Positions 1 through 11,860 of a DNA stretch of 64,000 nucleotides are shown in pieces (within the stretch, counting starts at the first letter, position 1; each line of letters begins with the position of its first letter). This DNA comes from Cylicocyclus nassatus. Taxonomy: Eukaryota > Nematoda > Chromadorea > Rhabditida > Strongylidae. Location: contig CATQJL010000112.1 in NCBI GenBank assembly GCA_958299035.1, positions 11,322,880 to 11,386,879 of the forward strand, read 5' to 3'. A model generated the notes under the pieces. The model was not told the origin of the DNA and ran no database searches. It saw only the letters and a list, made by a program, of their open reading frames with translations. The translations under genes were made by a program, and so were the position numbers.

Positions 1-19
1 TTGTACATGCGCGGACATG

Positions 20-93
20 CGCCGAATTTGGAAGAGTCCCGCGCGGATTCCCTGCAGGCAGGGAATCCGCGCGGGACTCTTCCAAATTCGGCG
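20..93. repeat. Perfect 36-bp inverted repeat
   Basis: Bases 20-55 and 58-93 are exact reverse complements, separated by only two bases, so a single strand would fold into a 36-bp GC-rich hairpin. It lies just upstream of the LINE remnant. I see no terminal features that tie it to a named transposon family. Confidence 0.9.
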
Positions 94-219
94 ACCTAAT
101 GTCCTCCACCCCTTTTCTGGTGGCTAGGCGGTTCTCCCCTCTCCACATCCGGGTCAGCGATCGCCCCGTGGAAATAAAGAGTAGGCCTAGTAAGTCTGCT
201 CTTGTAGGGGAACCATTTA

Positions 220-889
220 TACAGGGTGTCCCAAAAAATGTGAACACTATTTGATCGTTAATAACTTCGTTGCTTTCATGTCTTTCGCCGAGCTTGAGGC
301 ACCAGTCTATAAAGGGAGGATCAACCTAGATTTGTAGTATGGAGCAAACATAGGTCGGTGTTCGTTACTGTAGGATTACGGTATGAACTTTTAGCATGTG
401 GATCTATTGTGAAATGTGCTATTTGACGAAAAAGTTTTCCAAAAATCTGAAAAATTGTGTATTAGGATTTTCGCGCACGCTGATTCCATTACACAACTTT
501 TTACAAGCCTTTTTAGCTTTTTTGACGGTGTATCACATTTCCGACAAATGCTGGAAATTCAGTTATTACGATTTACCTGGGATAACCTTGGAAAGAAGCA
601 TCACAGTAAGCGGAAATTTCATATTCGAACTCAGCGGTTTCCACTACCATAGTATAAAAGTTTTTGGCTTGTTTAGTTCTGTTCCGAGGAGAATATGGCC
701 TCCAATGGCCTAAAACCTTTGTCGAAGCTCCTACCGTAATCCTACAGTAGTGAAGAGCGATCGAGATTCGCTCTGTAGATCTAAGTTAAACCTGCTCGAT
801 AGAATGGTGCCTCAAGCTCGGCGAAAGACATGAAAGCAAGTGAGTTATTAACAATCAAACAGTGTTCACATTTTTTGGGACACCCTGTA
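220..889. mobile_element. TA-flanked MITE with long terminal inverted repeats
   Basis: The element begins TACAGGGTGTCCC and ends in its reverse complement GGGACACCCTGTA. The terminal inverted repeats match closely for about 85-90 bp (220-310 against 800-889). A second internal inverted pair lies at 366-383 and 732-749. Ends on TA fit the Tc1/mariner superfamily, but no transposase motif is visible in the interior, so it is non-autonomous. It splits the 5' part of the LINE remnant and is therefore younger than it. Confidence 0.85.
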
Positions 890-1047
890 TTAGTCCGCCA
901 GTTAGAAGAATAAAAAGAAACCCTGCACATCTGATCCCGCCTACGGCGCCGTGTGGTAGCAAAAACGATGTCAGGGTCCTTAGGGCGCTTTTTGGATTAG
1001 ACAAAAACGACACGTCTGCCTGAACGACATGCCATGGAGACTGCCTC

Positions 1048-1720
1048 ATGCTCTGCACCTACAACGCCAGGAGGACAGTCTCCACAAACGCCGACCTCCA
1101 GGCTCTTCTCGACGCTGCAGAGCACATCAAGTACCACATCATCGCTCTGCAGGAAACGAAGTTCAGGAAGAAGGACGTGCGACAGATGAGTGATGGGACC
1201 CTCATCATTCGTGGTGAAAAGGTTCCATCACGAAGTTGGAGACGTTGGCTTTGTCGTGCACCCATCTATCGTCCATCTTGTCGATTCACATGAGATCCTG
1301 TCACCTCTACTAGCCATCCTCCGACTACGACCTCCACGTCAGAAAACCAACAGCATCATCAACTGCTACTCTCCAACATCAGTAGCTGTTACCCAGAACT
1401 ATGCTTTTTAAGAAGATGGAGGAGGCCGTCCGCAACGAGAAGTCATTTTACAAGTTTATTGTGGGCGACTTCAATCCGAAAAATCGCGATGCTGCTAGGA
1501 AAGGTATATAGAATAGGGAAGTTTTGATATGGGCTCCGGAACAAAAACGGCAACCGTCTCGTTGGGCTTCTCTCCCGCACGACTTTTCCATGGTAATTCC
1601 ATCTTCATGAGGAAAGAACATCGCCGGTGGACTTGGGAATCGCCCAACGGAACGACTCACGCGGAGATCGACACATTCTCACCAACCGAGGGTGGAGCTT
1701 GCTCGATGTCTCAGTAGTTC
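1048..1720 (+). pseudogene. LINE endonuclease domain, frameshifted
   Basis: Translation starts with a beta-strand-like CTYNARR segment. It is followed by ALQETK, whose glutamate is the metal ligand in AP-endonuclease-like LINE nucleases, then GDFN near 1466-1477 and HAEID near 1663-1677, which correspond to later catalytic blocks. At least three frame changes (around 1215, 1400 and 1500) are needed to follow the domain. The enzyme would have nicked target DNA for target-primed reverse transcription; this copy cannot be functional. Confidence 0.8.
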
Positions 1721-2639
1721 CTTCTGCAGTGGCTCCGGTCACCGCCTCCTTCGAACGGAGATACGATTCAGTCGAAAGCTGAAAAAGAAAGTTTGTCACA
1801 CTGCCGCAAGAAGCAAAGAAGTCGTTTATGACGGTAACAGGCTGGAAGAGCTCATATCAAGTTGCGAAGGGCCATCGAGGGGATCCTACGTACGACTACG
1901 ACCGGCCTCCAAAAGGATTACGGGATTGCGGAAATTGCGCCTCAGTGACTTCTGAGAAGAACTTGGAACTCAAATACCACCAAGTGAGGCTGGATTCGAA
2001 TGCAACCTCGAGCGACTGATAGCCAACGCCAGTTGCGGAACAGCTTTGCGGGAGGATCTCAGAAAGTATAGGCAAGCCAAGATACTGGAAGCAGCCGAAG
2101 GAAGGCGAATTCTTAAGAAGTGCCGAAGGGACCTCTGTGAATATCATGTACCTGGCCGCACTATTGAACAAAGACGGAACTCCGACTTCTTCCCGATACA
2201 AGATGGAATCTATCGCGAAAAACTTCTACACCAACCTCTTTCGCTCATCAATACCCGTGCCGATGCCCGTGTTCCCATTGGAGAAAGTGCCACCACGAAT
2301 TCTACTGCTGAGGAGGTGCTCACTGCGATTCAAACCATGAAGACGTTTACGGCTGCAAACCAGACCATCTTTCCGTTGAATTCCTGCGAGCCGGGACAAC
2401 GTCTACACGAAATTCTCGCCTCGCACCTGACATCTTACCTTCAGAAGGAGAGGTCCCGACCAGTGGAAAACGTCAAGAACCGTCCTTCTCTTCAAAAAGG
2501 GTGAATCTTTGGAACTACCGTCCAATATGACTGCTAAGTGTGCTGTACAAGCTTTTCACGAAGATTAGCCACGCTCGCATATCTAGGACATTGGGTGAAG
2601 CCCAAACCCAAGAACAAGCTGGATTTCGCAAAAGATTCA

Positions 2640-3838
2640 GCTGCATGGACCGCATCACGGTTTCTTAGAAGTCTGCCGGGCGTATGACTACCTCTCGTCC
2701 TAACCTTCGTCGACTACGAGAAAGCCTTTGACAGCGTCGAAACGTATGCCATCTTGTCTGCGCTAATCGTTCAGGGAGTGGACCCCGCTTACGTGAGGAC
2801 GTTAGCCGACTGCTATAAGGACTGTATAACGACGATGCAGCTATTCCATCGCCCCCTTATCATTCCCATAGGGAAGGGCGTCCGACAAGGCGACACAATC
2901 TCGCCGAAGCTGTTCACCGCGGGCTCGCAGTGGGTGATGACACTGGACTGGGACGAGAGAGGCATACGAGTTGATGGAAGATTCCCGTCCAACCTTCGCT
3001 TTGCGGACGACATCGTTCTCTTTTCGAGCAGTATCACTGAAGCAGAGACGATGCTGAAAGAACTAAAGGAAGTAGGGAAAAAGATAGGACTGCGAATAAA
3101 TCGGAAGAAGACTCAGTTCATGAAGAACGCCCTTTGCGAAGATGCAGAAATGGAACTGGAAGGCTTCCTATCATAGAGACGTCTTCTTACGTGTATCTCG
3201 GACGTTCGATGAACATGGAGAACGACTTGAGGGAAGAACTTAACAGGAGAAGAAGAGCAGCCTGGGCCGCCTTCGGGCCTCTGAAGGAAGCCACCGACCA
3301 ACTGACGGACCCGGAGCTTCGTGCCCACCTGTTCGACACAACCGTTCTCTGTTACGCAGCTGAGACTTGGGCTGCACCATAACCACGTCAAGCGCTTTAC
3401 GGACCACCAGCAAGAGCGCTTGAGCGCAGTCTTTTGAAGATGACCTCACACAAGCAACATCTAGTCGGACTTCGCAGTGCGGATATGAGAAGGATGTACC
3501 GTCTTCGTGACCCAACGAAATAAATAGCGAAAGCGAAACACCGATGCGCCGGTCACTCGAGAATAACAGACGACAGATGGACACTAAGAACATCTGAGTG
3601 GATTCCTAGCACCAAACGTCCCCGAGGAAGACTACCAACGAGAAGGGCAAACGTGTTCGTAGAACGGATGGACCAGCTGAGAAATCAGCTGGATACTATT
3701 ATCGCACCTGGAACTCGTGGACGCAGCCACCAACGGCAACCAAGAAAATCGTGGATGTTTGAAGCGAGGGGCAGGGAAGATGGAAAGTTTGTGCTGGGGC
3801 CCGCACGCCACGTGAAGACGGGCCATTTAAGTGCCTAA
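2640..3838 (+). pseudogene. LINE reverse transcriptase and C-terminal region, broken
   Basis: The open stretch 2754-3176 carries GVRQGDTISPKLF (the fingers/palm block before the active site) and FADDIVLFSS, the catalytic FADD box, near 2999-3030. GLRINRKKTQ follows. A stop at 3174-3176 ends this frame, and a shifted frame (3134-3382) continues with YVYLGRSMN and an arginine-rich stretch typical of the thumb/connection part of RTE-like proteins. A last fragment at 3653-3838 keeps an arginine-rich tail. The premature stops and shifts show that this is a dead copy. Confidence 0.85.
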
Positions 3839-3852
3839 GTAAGTATGAGGTT

Positions 3853-3940
3853 AAATTCTACTTCCATGTAGTTTTATCACTCATTATCAGTGATAAAACT
3901 ATATGGTAAGAGTGATAAAACTACCTGGAAGTAGGATTTA
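3853..3940. repeat. Nested hairpin at the LINE 3' side
   Basis: An inner inverted repeat (3870-3881 with 3889-3900) lies inside a longer imperfect one (3853-3882 with 3911-3939), built on the words AGTTTTATCACT and AGTGATAAAACT. It follows the last LINE coding remnant by only about 15 bp, so it may belong to the element's 3' tail. Confidence 0.65.
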
Positions 3941-4309
3941 TCTCAAGGTATCAATGATGAATACGGCTTGAGGATCGGTTGAGGAAGAATGAGACTGCGA
4001 GACCAGATTACGACATATAACACTTTCAACACCGTCAACATGTGCAACACATGCAACCATAGCAATGCTGATCGTCTTCTGCGCTCTTCTAATTCAGTGA
4101 AGCTTGTGCTTCGTCCAATTACATATGTGGGGCAAATTCTCGAAAGCTTTCTATAGCAAGCTCTTGTTGTAGTCTAATGGAATCATAAACCCGTATTCAA
4201 GAAAACAGAACGGATATATTCGTAGGCGAACATATCTATAAATATGGTATGAAAGTTTGCCATGGTCGCGTATTACTCGAGCAGTAAAACTTCAATATTA
4301 CTTTTTCAG

Positions 4310-4432
4310 AAGAGAAGAATAAGGATTCAGCCGTCGTAACGACAACCTCCGCATCCGTTTCAACAACACCATCACCCACAAAAACAACCGCATACTCCCT
4401 CCCAGCAGTGGGGACGGCGACAACGAGTTTGC
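4310..4432 (+). CDS. Candidate Thr/Ser-rich mucin-like exon (phase 1-1)
   Basis: A strong acceptor (CTTTTTCAG, ending 4309) and donor (GTAAGT, from 4433) enclose 123 bp. Read in phase 1 at both ends, the exon is open and encodes about 40 residues dominated by Thr, Ser, Ala and Pro, with runs such as TTTSASVSTTPSPTKTT. Such composition is typical of O-glycosylated mucin-like linkers in secreted or surface proteins. The same phase and composition recur at 17048, 39541 and 43543, which is the main reason to call it. Which gene it joins is an inference; the nearest partner is the exon at 17048. Confidence 0.45.
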
Positions 4433-4639
4433 GTAAGTTGATTTTTGGGAATAAATCAACCCGTCTTGCAAGAATGACCGTATATCGCCTTCTCGCACGA
4501 CCTTCTAGCGGATAGGCCAAATGCTAGATCTGTAGCGTCGCACTGAATGAGTTTTGTTTGTCGCGAGTGCCGGAAGTAATTCTCAGTGTGTCTATCTTTG
4601 CACCCTTATTAAAAGCAATATAGTGGCAGGATTTCTAGT

Positions 4640-5245
4640 CGATGTAGAGGCGCTCAGACAATCGCCGGGGGCAGGCGGGCACCGGAAAATACGCGTTGCT
4701 GAAATTTCGCATTCTGCTCCAAATTCCAGGACAATGTTCAGCGGGTTTTGGAGAGACCGCCTTTTGAATCCTTTTCGCTCCTATCTTTTGCAGATATATT
4801 GCTGAATCTCTGATGAATCGAGAATTCAGCAAGCGACGTTCCGAAAAGTCCTGGAATTTGGAGCATGCTCGATTACCCCCCTGTGCCAAATCCCAGCCCC
4901 ATAGCTGAAACTTTGCAAAAAAATCGATAAAATCGATAAAAGTAATGCACGATTTTGAAAACTAATGTTGTATTCGTAATCAGCATGCTCGATTACCCCC
5001 CTGTGCCAACTCCCAGCCCCGTAGCTCAAATTTTGCAAGAAATCGATAAAATCGATATCGATCGATGACGAAAAGTAGCCTATGACACCCGCCGGGGCCC
5101 GTAGTGTATGTGTGCCAAGTTTGGTCCGGATCGGTTCAGAAATGGAATTTTCTATTCGGAACATACGTACAGACAGACAGACAGACATACAGACAGACAT
5201 ACAGACAGACAGACAAACAGACATTCAGCTTTATATATAAGAAGA
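4640..5245 (-). mobile_element. Helitron-like element with two 120-bp internal repeats
   Basis: Read on the minus strand it starts TCTTCTTATATATAAAGC with an A before it, as Helitron 5' ends (A-TC) do. A CTGT/CTGC microsatellite follows (5164-5222 on plus). Two units of a 120-bp repeat contain ATCGATTTTATCGA and GGCTGGGAGTTGGCACAG; matching points at 4870 and 4990 give the period exactly. The distal part (4656-4824) is shared, inverted, with 7080-7249. A clear CTRR terminus is not visible, so the distal boundary is approximate. Relatives lie at 22301, 25201 and 30106. Confidence 0.65.
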
Positions 5246-5283
5246 TATAAACACCAGAATGAAAGACTGTGCGAGACCTTCAA

Positions 5284-5722
5284 GGCAGTGTTCGGGCGAA
5301 AGTCAATTCTCAGGTTTTGTGCTTACCTGCGCCAATTCGCTATGCTGAATTCGAAAATTCACGCAGGAGAGGGCAAAAACGGCGAAAAAGTGCTCTAACG
5401 CGGGAGGGAAATCAGCAAGTGGGCGAGGTCTTTTTGTGAAAGCACGCTTCCAGCTGAAGCGATCTTCTCGACTCCGCCAGCCGCTCTAACATGGCCAGCG
5501 GCCAAGTGCGAATGCGTGGCTTAAAATTGGAACCAAAAAGATTGCCCCGGATGTTGAGAGCGTGAATTCACATTGGGAAGACCTCACTCGTCTGCTGATT
5601 TCCCTACTGCGTTAGAGCCCTTTTTCGCCGTTTTGGCGCATTCCAATGTTAATTTTCAGATTCAGCTAGTGTTTAGGCCCGGGCAAGCAAATAATTTCTC
5701 TACTTTTTGCCCGGACACTGCC
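5284..5722. mobile_element. Foldback MITE
   Basis: The ends GGCAGTGTTCGGGC and GCCCGGACACTGCC are inverted. The arms stay recognisable inward through AGTGCTCTAACGC and GAAATCAGCA on the left and their complements on the right, over at least 100 bp per arm. No transposase is visible. The centre (about 5460-5560) is unpaired and GC-rich. Confidence 0.7.
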
Positions 5723-6116
5723 ATCAGATATTGCGAAACACGCCAAATGAGCGCGTAATCAATGAGGTTAAATGATGGCAAAGGCGAGAACATCAACTAA
5801 TCTACAAATCTTTCAGCAAAAAACTATGGAGTAAGCCTAAACAAAAAGACATGCATAAGTAGGATATAACTAGACTTAGTAAAGCACTATAACAAAACAC
5901 AACAAAAGAAAGATATCTTCTGGGTGTTACAATATACTCCATGCGGGCGGCAAAACCATTCTGCTATGCAACATTCTCAATATGTTTTTTTTTCCAAAAG
6001 TATATTTCACAAATACGATTGCTTCACATTCCTGTAAGCCAATATTTTGATGATCTACAAGAATTGGGCTCGCAGATATTGCATTGTACTTCTATCTATT
6101 ATCCATTTACATATTA
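5723..6116. other. No gene or repeat recognised
   Basis: This is AT-rich sequence between two MITEs. I see no splice-bounded open frame, tRNA or inverted repeat of note. Confidence 0.5.
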
Positions 6117-6124
6117 CCAGAGAC

Positions 6125-6417
6125 CAGTGGCGCCCAGGATTTCCGCCCGAAAAAATTTTAGGGGTGCTTCTCGAAATTTTTGCGGCTCCCCAACCCCTAA
6201 AATCAGGAAAAAGGGGGCGTGGCGTCAGCCACGCCCACAAAAAAAATTTTTTCACAAGGCTAATTTGAATTTTTAAAAATTTTTAAAAATTATTTTAATT
6301 ATTTACAAAAATGAACAAGTCACTTGCACATTTTTGTAACCCATATAAGTAAATTTCAAAAATTTCGCGACCCCTTCTCGGGGGGGGGGGGGCGCCCCCC
6401 CCCTCAGTACGCCACTG
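6125..6417. mobile_element. hAT-type MITE with perfect 8-bp target duplication (copy 1)
   Basis: The element starts CAGTGGCG and ends CGCCACTG, a typical hAT terminus, and is bounded by CCAGAGAC on both sides (6117-6124 and 6418-6425). Inside are the palindromic word GGGCGTGGCGTCAGCCACGC and a 13-base G tract (6380-6392). Diverged relatives lie at 22837-23134 and 39890-40214. The intact duplication indicates a recent insertion compared with those copies. Confidence 0.92.
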
Positions 6418-6711
6418 CCAGAGACCTATGATCAATGATATAGGACAACATCCTGTGGATACTGCAGAATGGTCGATCTTGTCGTTTCCTCGGTGCACTT
6501 GGCGCAGGTGGGTGCAAACTTATCTGACATTTTTTTACTTAGCTCTTGTTGTACTGGAATATGAAATTTGCCTAAAAATCCCATATTATATACAAATCTT
6601 AAACACCTTGAAATCAGAGGCGGCTACTATGTTCTAGCATACATATTCAGATCTCCAATTATGTAAGGTTGTTTCCCAGTTATGGCTCTATGTGTGGACG
6701 AATCATTTCAG

Positions 6712-6773
6712 GCACAAGTGGAGGTTTTGCAAGGCAAGTCGTTATGCCCGCAAGTTTTGCTGTTCTTACAGCG
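6712..6773 (+). CDS. Possible small exon of unknown gene
   Basis: The acceptor ATCATTTCAG (ending 6711) and donor GTAAGAG (from 6774) enclose 62 bp that are open in more than one frame and GC-richer than the surroundings. Read in phase 1 it gives a short Gly/Ala/Val-rich peptide ending in phase 0, which does not fit the neighbouring threonine-rich exons. I do not recognise the peptide. It could be a chance splice-like pair. Confidence 0.2.
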
Positions 6774-7079
6774 GTAAGAGTAAGTGCAAAAGAGAGCTTC
6801 GTCGGGGAATGTTCAATTCGAAGTATTGCAAGTTAATCAAGAAATGATATATGTAAAATGAGATAAAAGTTCTGCAATGTTTTCAACAAAAATATGTCTA
6901 ACATATCACTCATTGAAGCTGTTCCCATTCTCTTCGTAACCATTTTTTGCGCCAAGCTTAGGTATGATAGCCATAATGCTAGTTCTATAAGTGCGCAAGG
7001 TGCTCCGTGTACTGATTTCGAGTTCAAACTTCAAAAATATCTTATTGTTCAGTCAAGCATTAGCCTGCCCAAAATTACG

Positions 7080-7249
7080 CGATTCCACAGGAATTCAGCA
7101 ATATATTTGCAAAAGATAAGAGCGAAAAAAGATTCAAAAGGCGGTCTCTCCAAAACCCGCTGAACATTGTCCTGGAATTTGGAGCAGAATGCGAAATTTC
7201 AGCAACGCGCATTTTTCGGCGCCCGCCTGTCCCCGGCATTTGTCTGAGT
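7080..7249 (+). repeat. Dispersed repeat shared with the Helitron-like element at 4.7 kb
   Basis: This stretch matches the reverse complement of 4656-4824, including GGCGGTCTCTCCAAAACCCG and GGAATTTGGAGCAGAATGCG. It lacks the Helitron 5' end, so it is either a fragment of the same family or a different element captured by it. Confidence 0.75.
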
Positions 7250-8052
7250 CTTTTCTAAAGATTGTGAATAATAATTGGATTTGGGACTTGCTGAAAAGAA
7301 AGATTTACGGATTCCGTCAATAGGCACTTCCCGGACTACTGTCCCTACAGACAACCTGTATTATATACAAAGGATCAGCATTCCTAAGACATCACTCACC
7401 GGCAGACTTCTTCTGCTCTAAGTCTACTTGCCTTTCCAGTAATGCGCTCCAATTTGACTGTTGAAAGCTTTAGCCTTATGGTGTAATCTCTATACATATA
7501 AAGCAGAAACTCTGTGTGTTTGTGTTCTGTGCACATTTCCCTAGTCATAAAGGATGAGAGGTGAAGCTCATTTTGATCTGCTGGTCATCAGTATATGGTA
7601 AGGACGGTAGGAAGCGAACCCAAGACGAGTCGGAATTCAAAAAAGGGTAAAATTCGCTACATGAGAGATCAAGCATGATGGATTGGTTCCGGAACGGGGT
7701 AGAAGTGAAACCCGCGATGCCGGCTTGCCACTTATAAAAGATTTACATCAGGTCCTGCCTTGCTCACAATATACTTGTTTGGCCAGAACTAGCAATGAAA
7801 CACCAAACGGGACCACCCAACGTATTGTGATAATTAAAAACAGCGATGAGAGAGCAAATTGAGAAAAGTGCGTTTTGGAAAGCTGAAATGGCTATCGACA
7901 GGATAAAACTCGATAGTACCGCAAAGTGAAGGCCTCATCCGGTACAGTACAAAGGCATGAATACTATTGAAGCTACCTCAAGTGTTCAAATAAAAAGGAA
8001 ACAGTGCTTCAAAACGATCGTTTCGCAGGAGGAAAATTGTTGGCTGCAAAAT
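7250..8052. other. No gene recognised; one Helitron-like start
   Basis: Near 7490 the word TCTATACATATAAAGCAGAA resembles a Helitron 5' end of a different family, but I found no matching CTRR terminus with a hairpin. The rest shows no splice-bounded coding. Confidence 0.4.
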
Positions 8053-8251
8053 TACCCTATTTTTAGGTGTATAAGCCGCACCCTTTGCTCTAAAGGCGAA
8101 CACGCCAAAAGACTGACTGTCATCATGGAGCGCGTTAAGTGAGAGCAGTATACGATAAGGCGACCGCGCGAGACGTATGCGCGGCGGCACGCCTGGGTCT
8201 GCTCGCGTTTAGAGCAAAAAGGGTGCGGCTTATACACCTGAAAATAGGGTA
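8053..8251. mobile_element. 199-bp TA-flanked MITE
   Basis: The inverted ends carry TACCCTATTTTTAGGTGTAT on the left and its near complement on the right, continuing through AAGCCGCACCCTTTGCTCTA for about 40 bp per arm. TA at each edge fits a Tc1/mariner/pogo-type insertion. The longer element at 28514-29002 has the related terminus TACCCTAATTTCCGGGGTAT followed by AAGGCGCACC. Confidence 0.85.
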
Positions 8252-8780
8252 TCCAAAATTCATGTGAACTCGCAGAGAATATGTTTGATGATGACCATAC
8301 CTTCGATAGTCTAGAGACAGGGCGTCAAAAGTGAAGGTTATTTGAACATCTGACGTCATAAATAGCGAATTTTGTTTAAAGAAGATTAGAGAAGAGAAAA
8401 TGATGTAAAATAGATATAAAAAGCAAAAGAAACTGCTGAAAACTGGATAAAAACGCTGCAATGAGGTTTGAAATCTTTCATTTGGCGGCATTTCAAGGTG
8501 CAAATTTTCGCTCCAGGACCAGCATTCGCACCACGGGTTTTGATTTTTGATGCGTCCTTTGAATATTTACCACGCATAGAAGTTCCTATTTCCTGGGACG
8601 TTGTCTGGATTGTTGCGCTTATTGTTCTGAGCAAAAATCGCCCAAGCTGGAATAAAGTCGATGCGAAAGCACTGAACCACAACAAAGTAAAGAAAAACGC
8701 GTTTTTTACGATTTTTCGCAAAAAATTCCACCATAATCGAAGAGGTAAGGGCTGGATGGTTGTCTGCGTTATGAGGGAGG

Positions 8781-9848
8781 CGTGCAAGTGGTACCCGGGC
8801 AACCGACTGCTGCCGCAGTCAGCCGTTAGAGCTGCCGGCAAAGTCGCTGCAGATGTACAGTAATTACGCTCGTCGTCTAAAACTTTTGCCGAGAGGTTTT
8901 CTCGCGCCTAGTTGCTCTGAGGTGCGATATCAGCCTCAGGAAAGCGTGATATCCTCACATTTGAACAGCAGAAAATTCATGTTTTTGAAAAACATGCAAA
9001 TAAACAAAGGCAAACAGGGGAGAGGTTTTTTAAAGGAAAATGATCACAAATTCAAATCACTCTAAAAAACTCAAAGTTAGCAGAAGCTGAAAAGTTCAGA
9101 AATGTCTCAAATTTCTAGACATTTTTTCTCGTTTCCACGTCGAAAAACGAGCGAGAATAGTTACAGGAAAATGTCATGGATATAACGGTAAGAAAATTGT
9201 GTCAAGATGATTATTTCATACAAAGTGGTGTTAAGCGAGCTAAATAAGGTCAATGATAGCGTAATATCCTCAATATCTATATCATTTTGAAGAGCAGAAT
9301 AAGCCATATTTCATTGAGAACCATACAGTCGAATACAAAACTACACCGAAAATTCTCCAAAAATTCACAAACAATTACAAAAATGAATGAATAGGAAATT
9401 GAACAGTTTTTTTCTGTCAAATTTTGAAATCAAAGTACAATAAATATCACTGACGCTGCAATTTTGAGGATCCTTAATTTTCCAATGAAGAATTCCTAGA
9501 AATCAAATTCACGTTTCAATGATATTTCAGCTTCTGCTTCCTTTGAATTTTGAAGCGATTTGATTTTGTGATCATTTCCCTTTAGAAAAAACCCTCCTCT
9601 GTTTACTTTTGTTTATTTGCATAATTTTACAAAACACGAATTTTCTGCTGTTCAAAATGATACAGATACGAAAATATCATGCTTTCCTGAGGTTGATATC
9701 GCACCTCAGAGCGACGAAGTGCGAGAAAACCTTTCGGCAAGAGTTTTAGACGACGAGCGTAATTATTGTACCATCTGCAGCGGCTTTACCGGCAGCTCTA
9801 ACGGCTGACTGCGGCAGCAGTCGGCTGCCCGGGTACCACTTGCTACGC
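8781..9848. mobile_element. Foldback element with about 300-bp arms
   Basis: Left arm 8781-9090 and right arm 9520-9848 are inverted copies. Shared words include GTGGTACCCGGGC, GACTGCTGCCGCAGTCAG, TGAGGTGCGATATCA and ATGATCACAAA. The middle is AT-rich and non-coding. Open frames crossing the arms are by-products. No target duplication is evident. Confidence 0.8.
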
Positions 9849-10077
9849 ACCCGCGTTATGAATAGAAGCAAGATCTATAGAATGCGGGGAAAAATCGCGT
9901 GAAAAGAGTTGAACTAGGAGAAAAACAAGAGATTTTCGAAAGGTTTTTGCCGGATTTCTCGATCAGATCAAAAAATGTGGTTCTGGGAGGTTGTCAGCGT
10001 GAAAATAGAGATCAAGAGCTTCAAAATGATATATAGCTTGCTACAATTGGGTTCGAAGCAGCGAGGAAAAGGGCACC

Positions 10078-10183
10078 AGAGCCAAATGCCCCGCGCCCCG
10101 CGTTTGGGGTAGCGAGTTAGCGCGCAGGCGGAGACGCAGACGAGCAGCGGAGACAGACCAGAGCCGACGGGGCATTTGGCTCT
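10078..10183. repeat. 15-bp inverted repeat around a GC-rich loop
   Basis: AGAGCCAAATGCCCC (10078-10092) is repeated inverted at 10169-10183, enclosing about 75 bp of GC-rich sequence. It could be a small MITE, but I see no target duplication. Confidence 0.6.
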
Positions 10184-10224
10184 TCGTGGATCTCCGCGGG
10201 GTCTCAATGAAACCTGCAACATTA

Positions 10225-11250
10225 TATTAGGTCGTTCCGAAAGTAATGTCGCTTTTTCCAAATGGACGCCACATTTCATGGAATCAAGATTTTCAAGAAA
10301 TTTTAAGAGCATTCGATGCAGCATTTCATCCTCTTTCTAACGATTGTAACTTCTTTGCATAATTTTCATTGAGCTTTCGAAAAATTAACAAAATCTGCAA
10401 CTCATGCTTTTTGCCATGGTCAAGTTCGGCAATTTTTCAAAATTTCTGTACCTATTCTCCGAAGAAGTACAAGTGGCAGTTAGATAGAGCAAACCCTATA
10501 GGACAAAGAATAATTTTTTTCTTTTCCTTAGCTTGCTTCTTAGAGTTTCTGGAATCATTTTGAAATGCCATCAAATTCCATATTTGGTCAACTCAAAGCT
10601 CACAGAACAACAACCGGCAAGCAACTCGGGTGTCATTCGACGCAGCTTTTTCTCCTCTTTTTACCAGTTGTTTTTGGTTTCCGATTCATCAAGTTTTCCG
10701 AGATAAAGTCATCATAATTCAGGTTTTCCAGGGCGCCTCCGGCTGTACCCGGAATTTTCGAAAGTTGCTAATCTGAAGCGGTAAACGCTCATTTGCTTTG
10801 TGAAGTTAGTGTAAAACCATAATCCATTTTTGTAATTTTCAAAATTCGACGATTTCTTGTTGTTTGATGCATTTGTCTCTGAGACGAGCCTGCTAAAATT
10901 CGGTGGTTCCATCAAAAAATCTATACAGAAATTTTGACGAGCTCTGAAAAGTAGAAAAAAGTTGTGCTGTTTCCTGTAGGGTTTGCTCCATCCATCCATT
11001 ACTTGAACTTCTTCTGAGGTTTGTTATGAAATTTTAGAAAAAATGTGAAACTTGGCCATCTCAAAAAGCATAGGTCGCAGATTTTGACTCTTTTCTGGAA
11101 GCTCATTGACTATATTACAACAACTTCATAATCATTAGAAAGAGAATGAAATGCTGCATCAAATGCTGCCAGAATCTCTTACACATCTTTGTCCCACGAA
11201 ATGTGGCGTAGGTTTGAAAAAAGCGACATTACTTTCGGAACGACCTAATA
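10225..11250. mobile_element. Mariner-like non-autonomous element
   Basis: The ends are TATTAGGTCGTTCCGAAAGT and its reverse complement, with TA duplicated outside (10223-10224 and 11251-11252). TTAGGT-type ends on TA are known for mariner elements. About 30 bp match perfectly, and the arms stay loosely complementary inward (GCAAACCCTA near 10490 against TAGGGTTTGC near 10976). No DDD transposase blocks are readable, so it is a deleted derivative. Confidence 0.8.
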
Positions 11251-11860
11251 TATCAATCTGATCGTCATGACACGACGAGGAGAACTGACAACGTCCCAAG
11301 CTTTAAAAATCACCCATTAATGAGATGGACCAGCGTTTTCGTGCGCGATTCTCTGCTAAGATTTAAGCGCAGTTTCTCGTTTTTATAACTTCAATAGCTT
11401 TTCTAAACTTCTGTAAATAGTGTTATTTTCGGTAATATTGTCTAATTTTAGTCCCAATTCGATTACGTGATTTTTGAGTTTGCATTGCAAGCAAAGAATT
11501 TGTTTTTGAGCTTTTCCTATAAATTCCGCGCGCTTGTAGAGAACATATCAGGGCATGCCAATGTGCATTGTTCTTGAAGCCGAATGTGTCTAGCGCAGTA
11601 TAGTATGAATTGTTCTACTACATCTACTGTACTGTACTCTACTTCTACTACATCTCTCGTATACTACTGCCCCAAGAACGAAGTCCAGCATGTTCCATTA
11701 CATCTGTGCAGGGCCCTACCTCCAGTTCCGCCAAATGTTTGACATGCTTCAGCAATGCAAAAATCATAACGGTTATGTTCTTTAGAGGTATATACAGTCT
11801 ATCTATACCTACGAATGCATATATTTTCTTTTCGGAAATACTAATACGGAATACTACCAT

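Larger units (their letters stand above)
100..3845 (+). mobile_element. Decayed RTE-clade non-LTR retrotransposon (LINE)
   Basis: Pieces of one polyprotein appear in the expected order: AP-type endonuclease (1048-1720), reverse transcriptase (about 2640-3170) and a C-terminal region (3134-3838). Frameshifts and stops interrupt the frames repeatedly, so no intact product remains. The domain order and the short endonuclease-RT layout fit the RTE clade. The 5' boundary is uncertain; the stretch 100-219 plus 890-1040 is probably its 5' region, split by the MITE at 220-889. The 3' end is near 3840. Confidence 0.8.

Noticed and set aside
4826..5224. 132-residue minus-strand frame with a CLSV repeat
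   Set aside because: It reads through a microsatellite and two satellite units of the same Helitron family and matches the 30.0-kb frame for that reason only.
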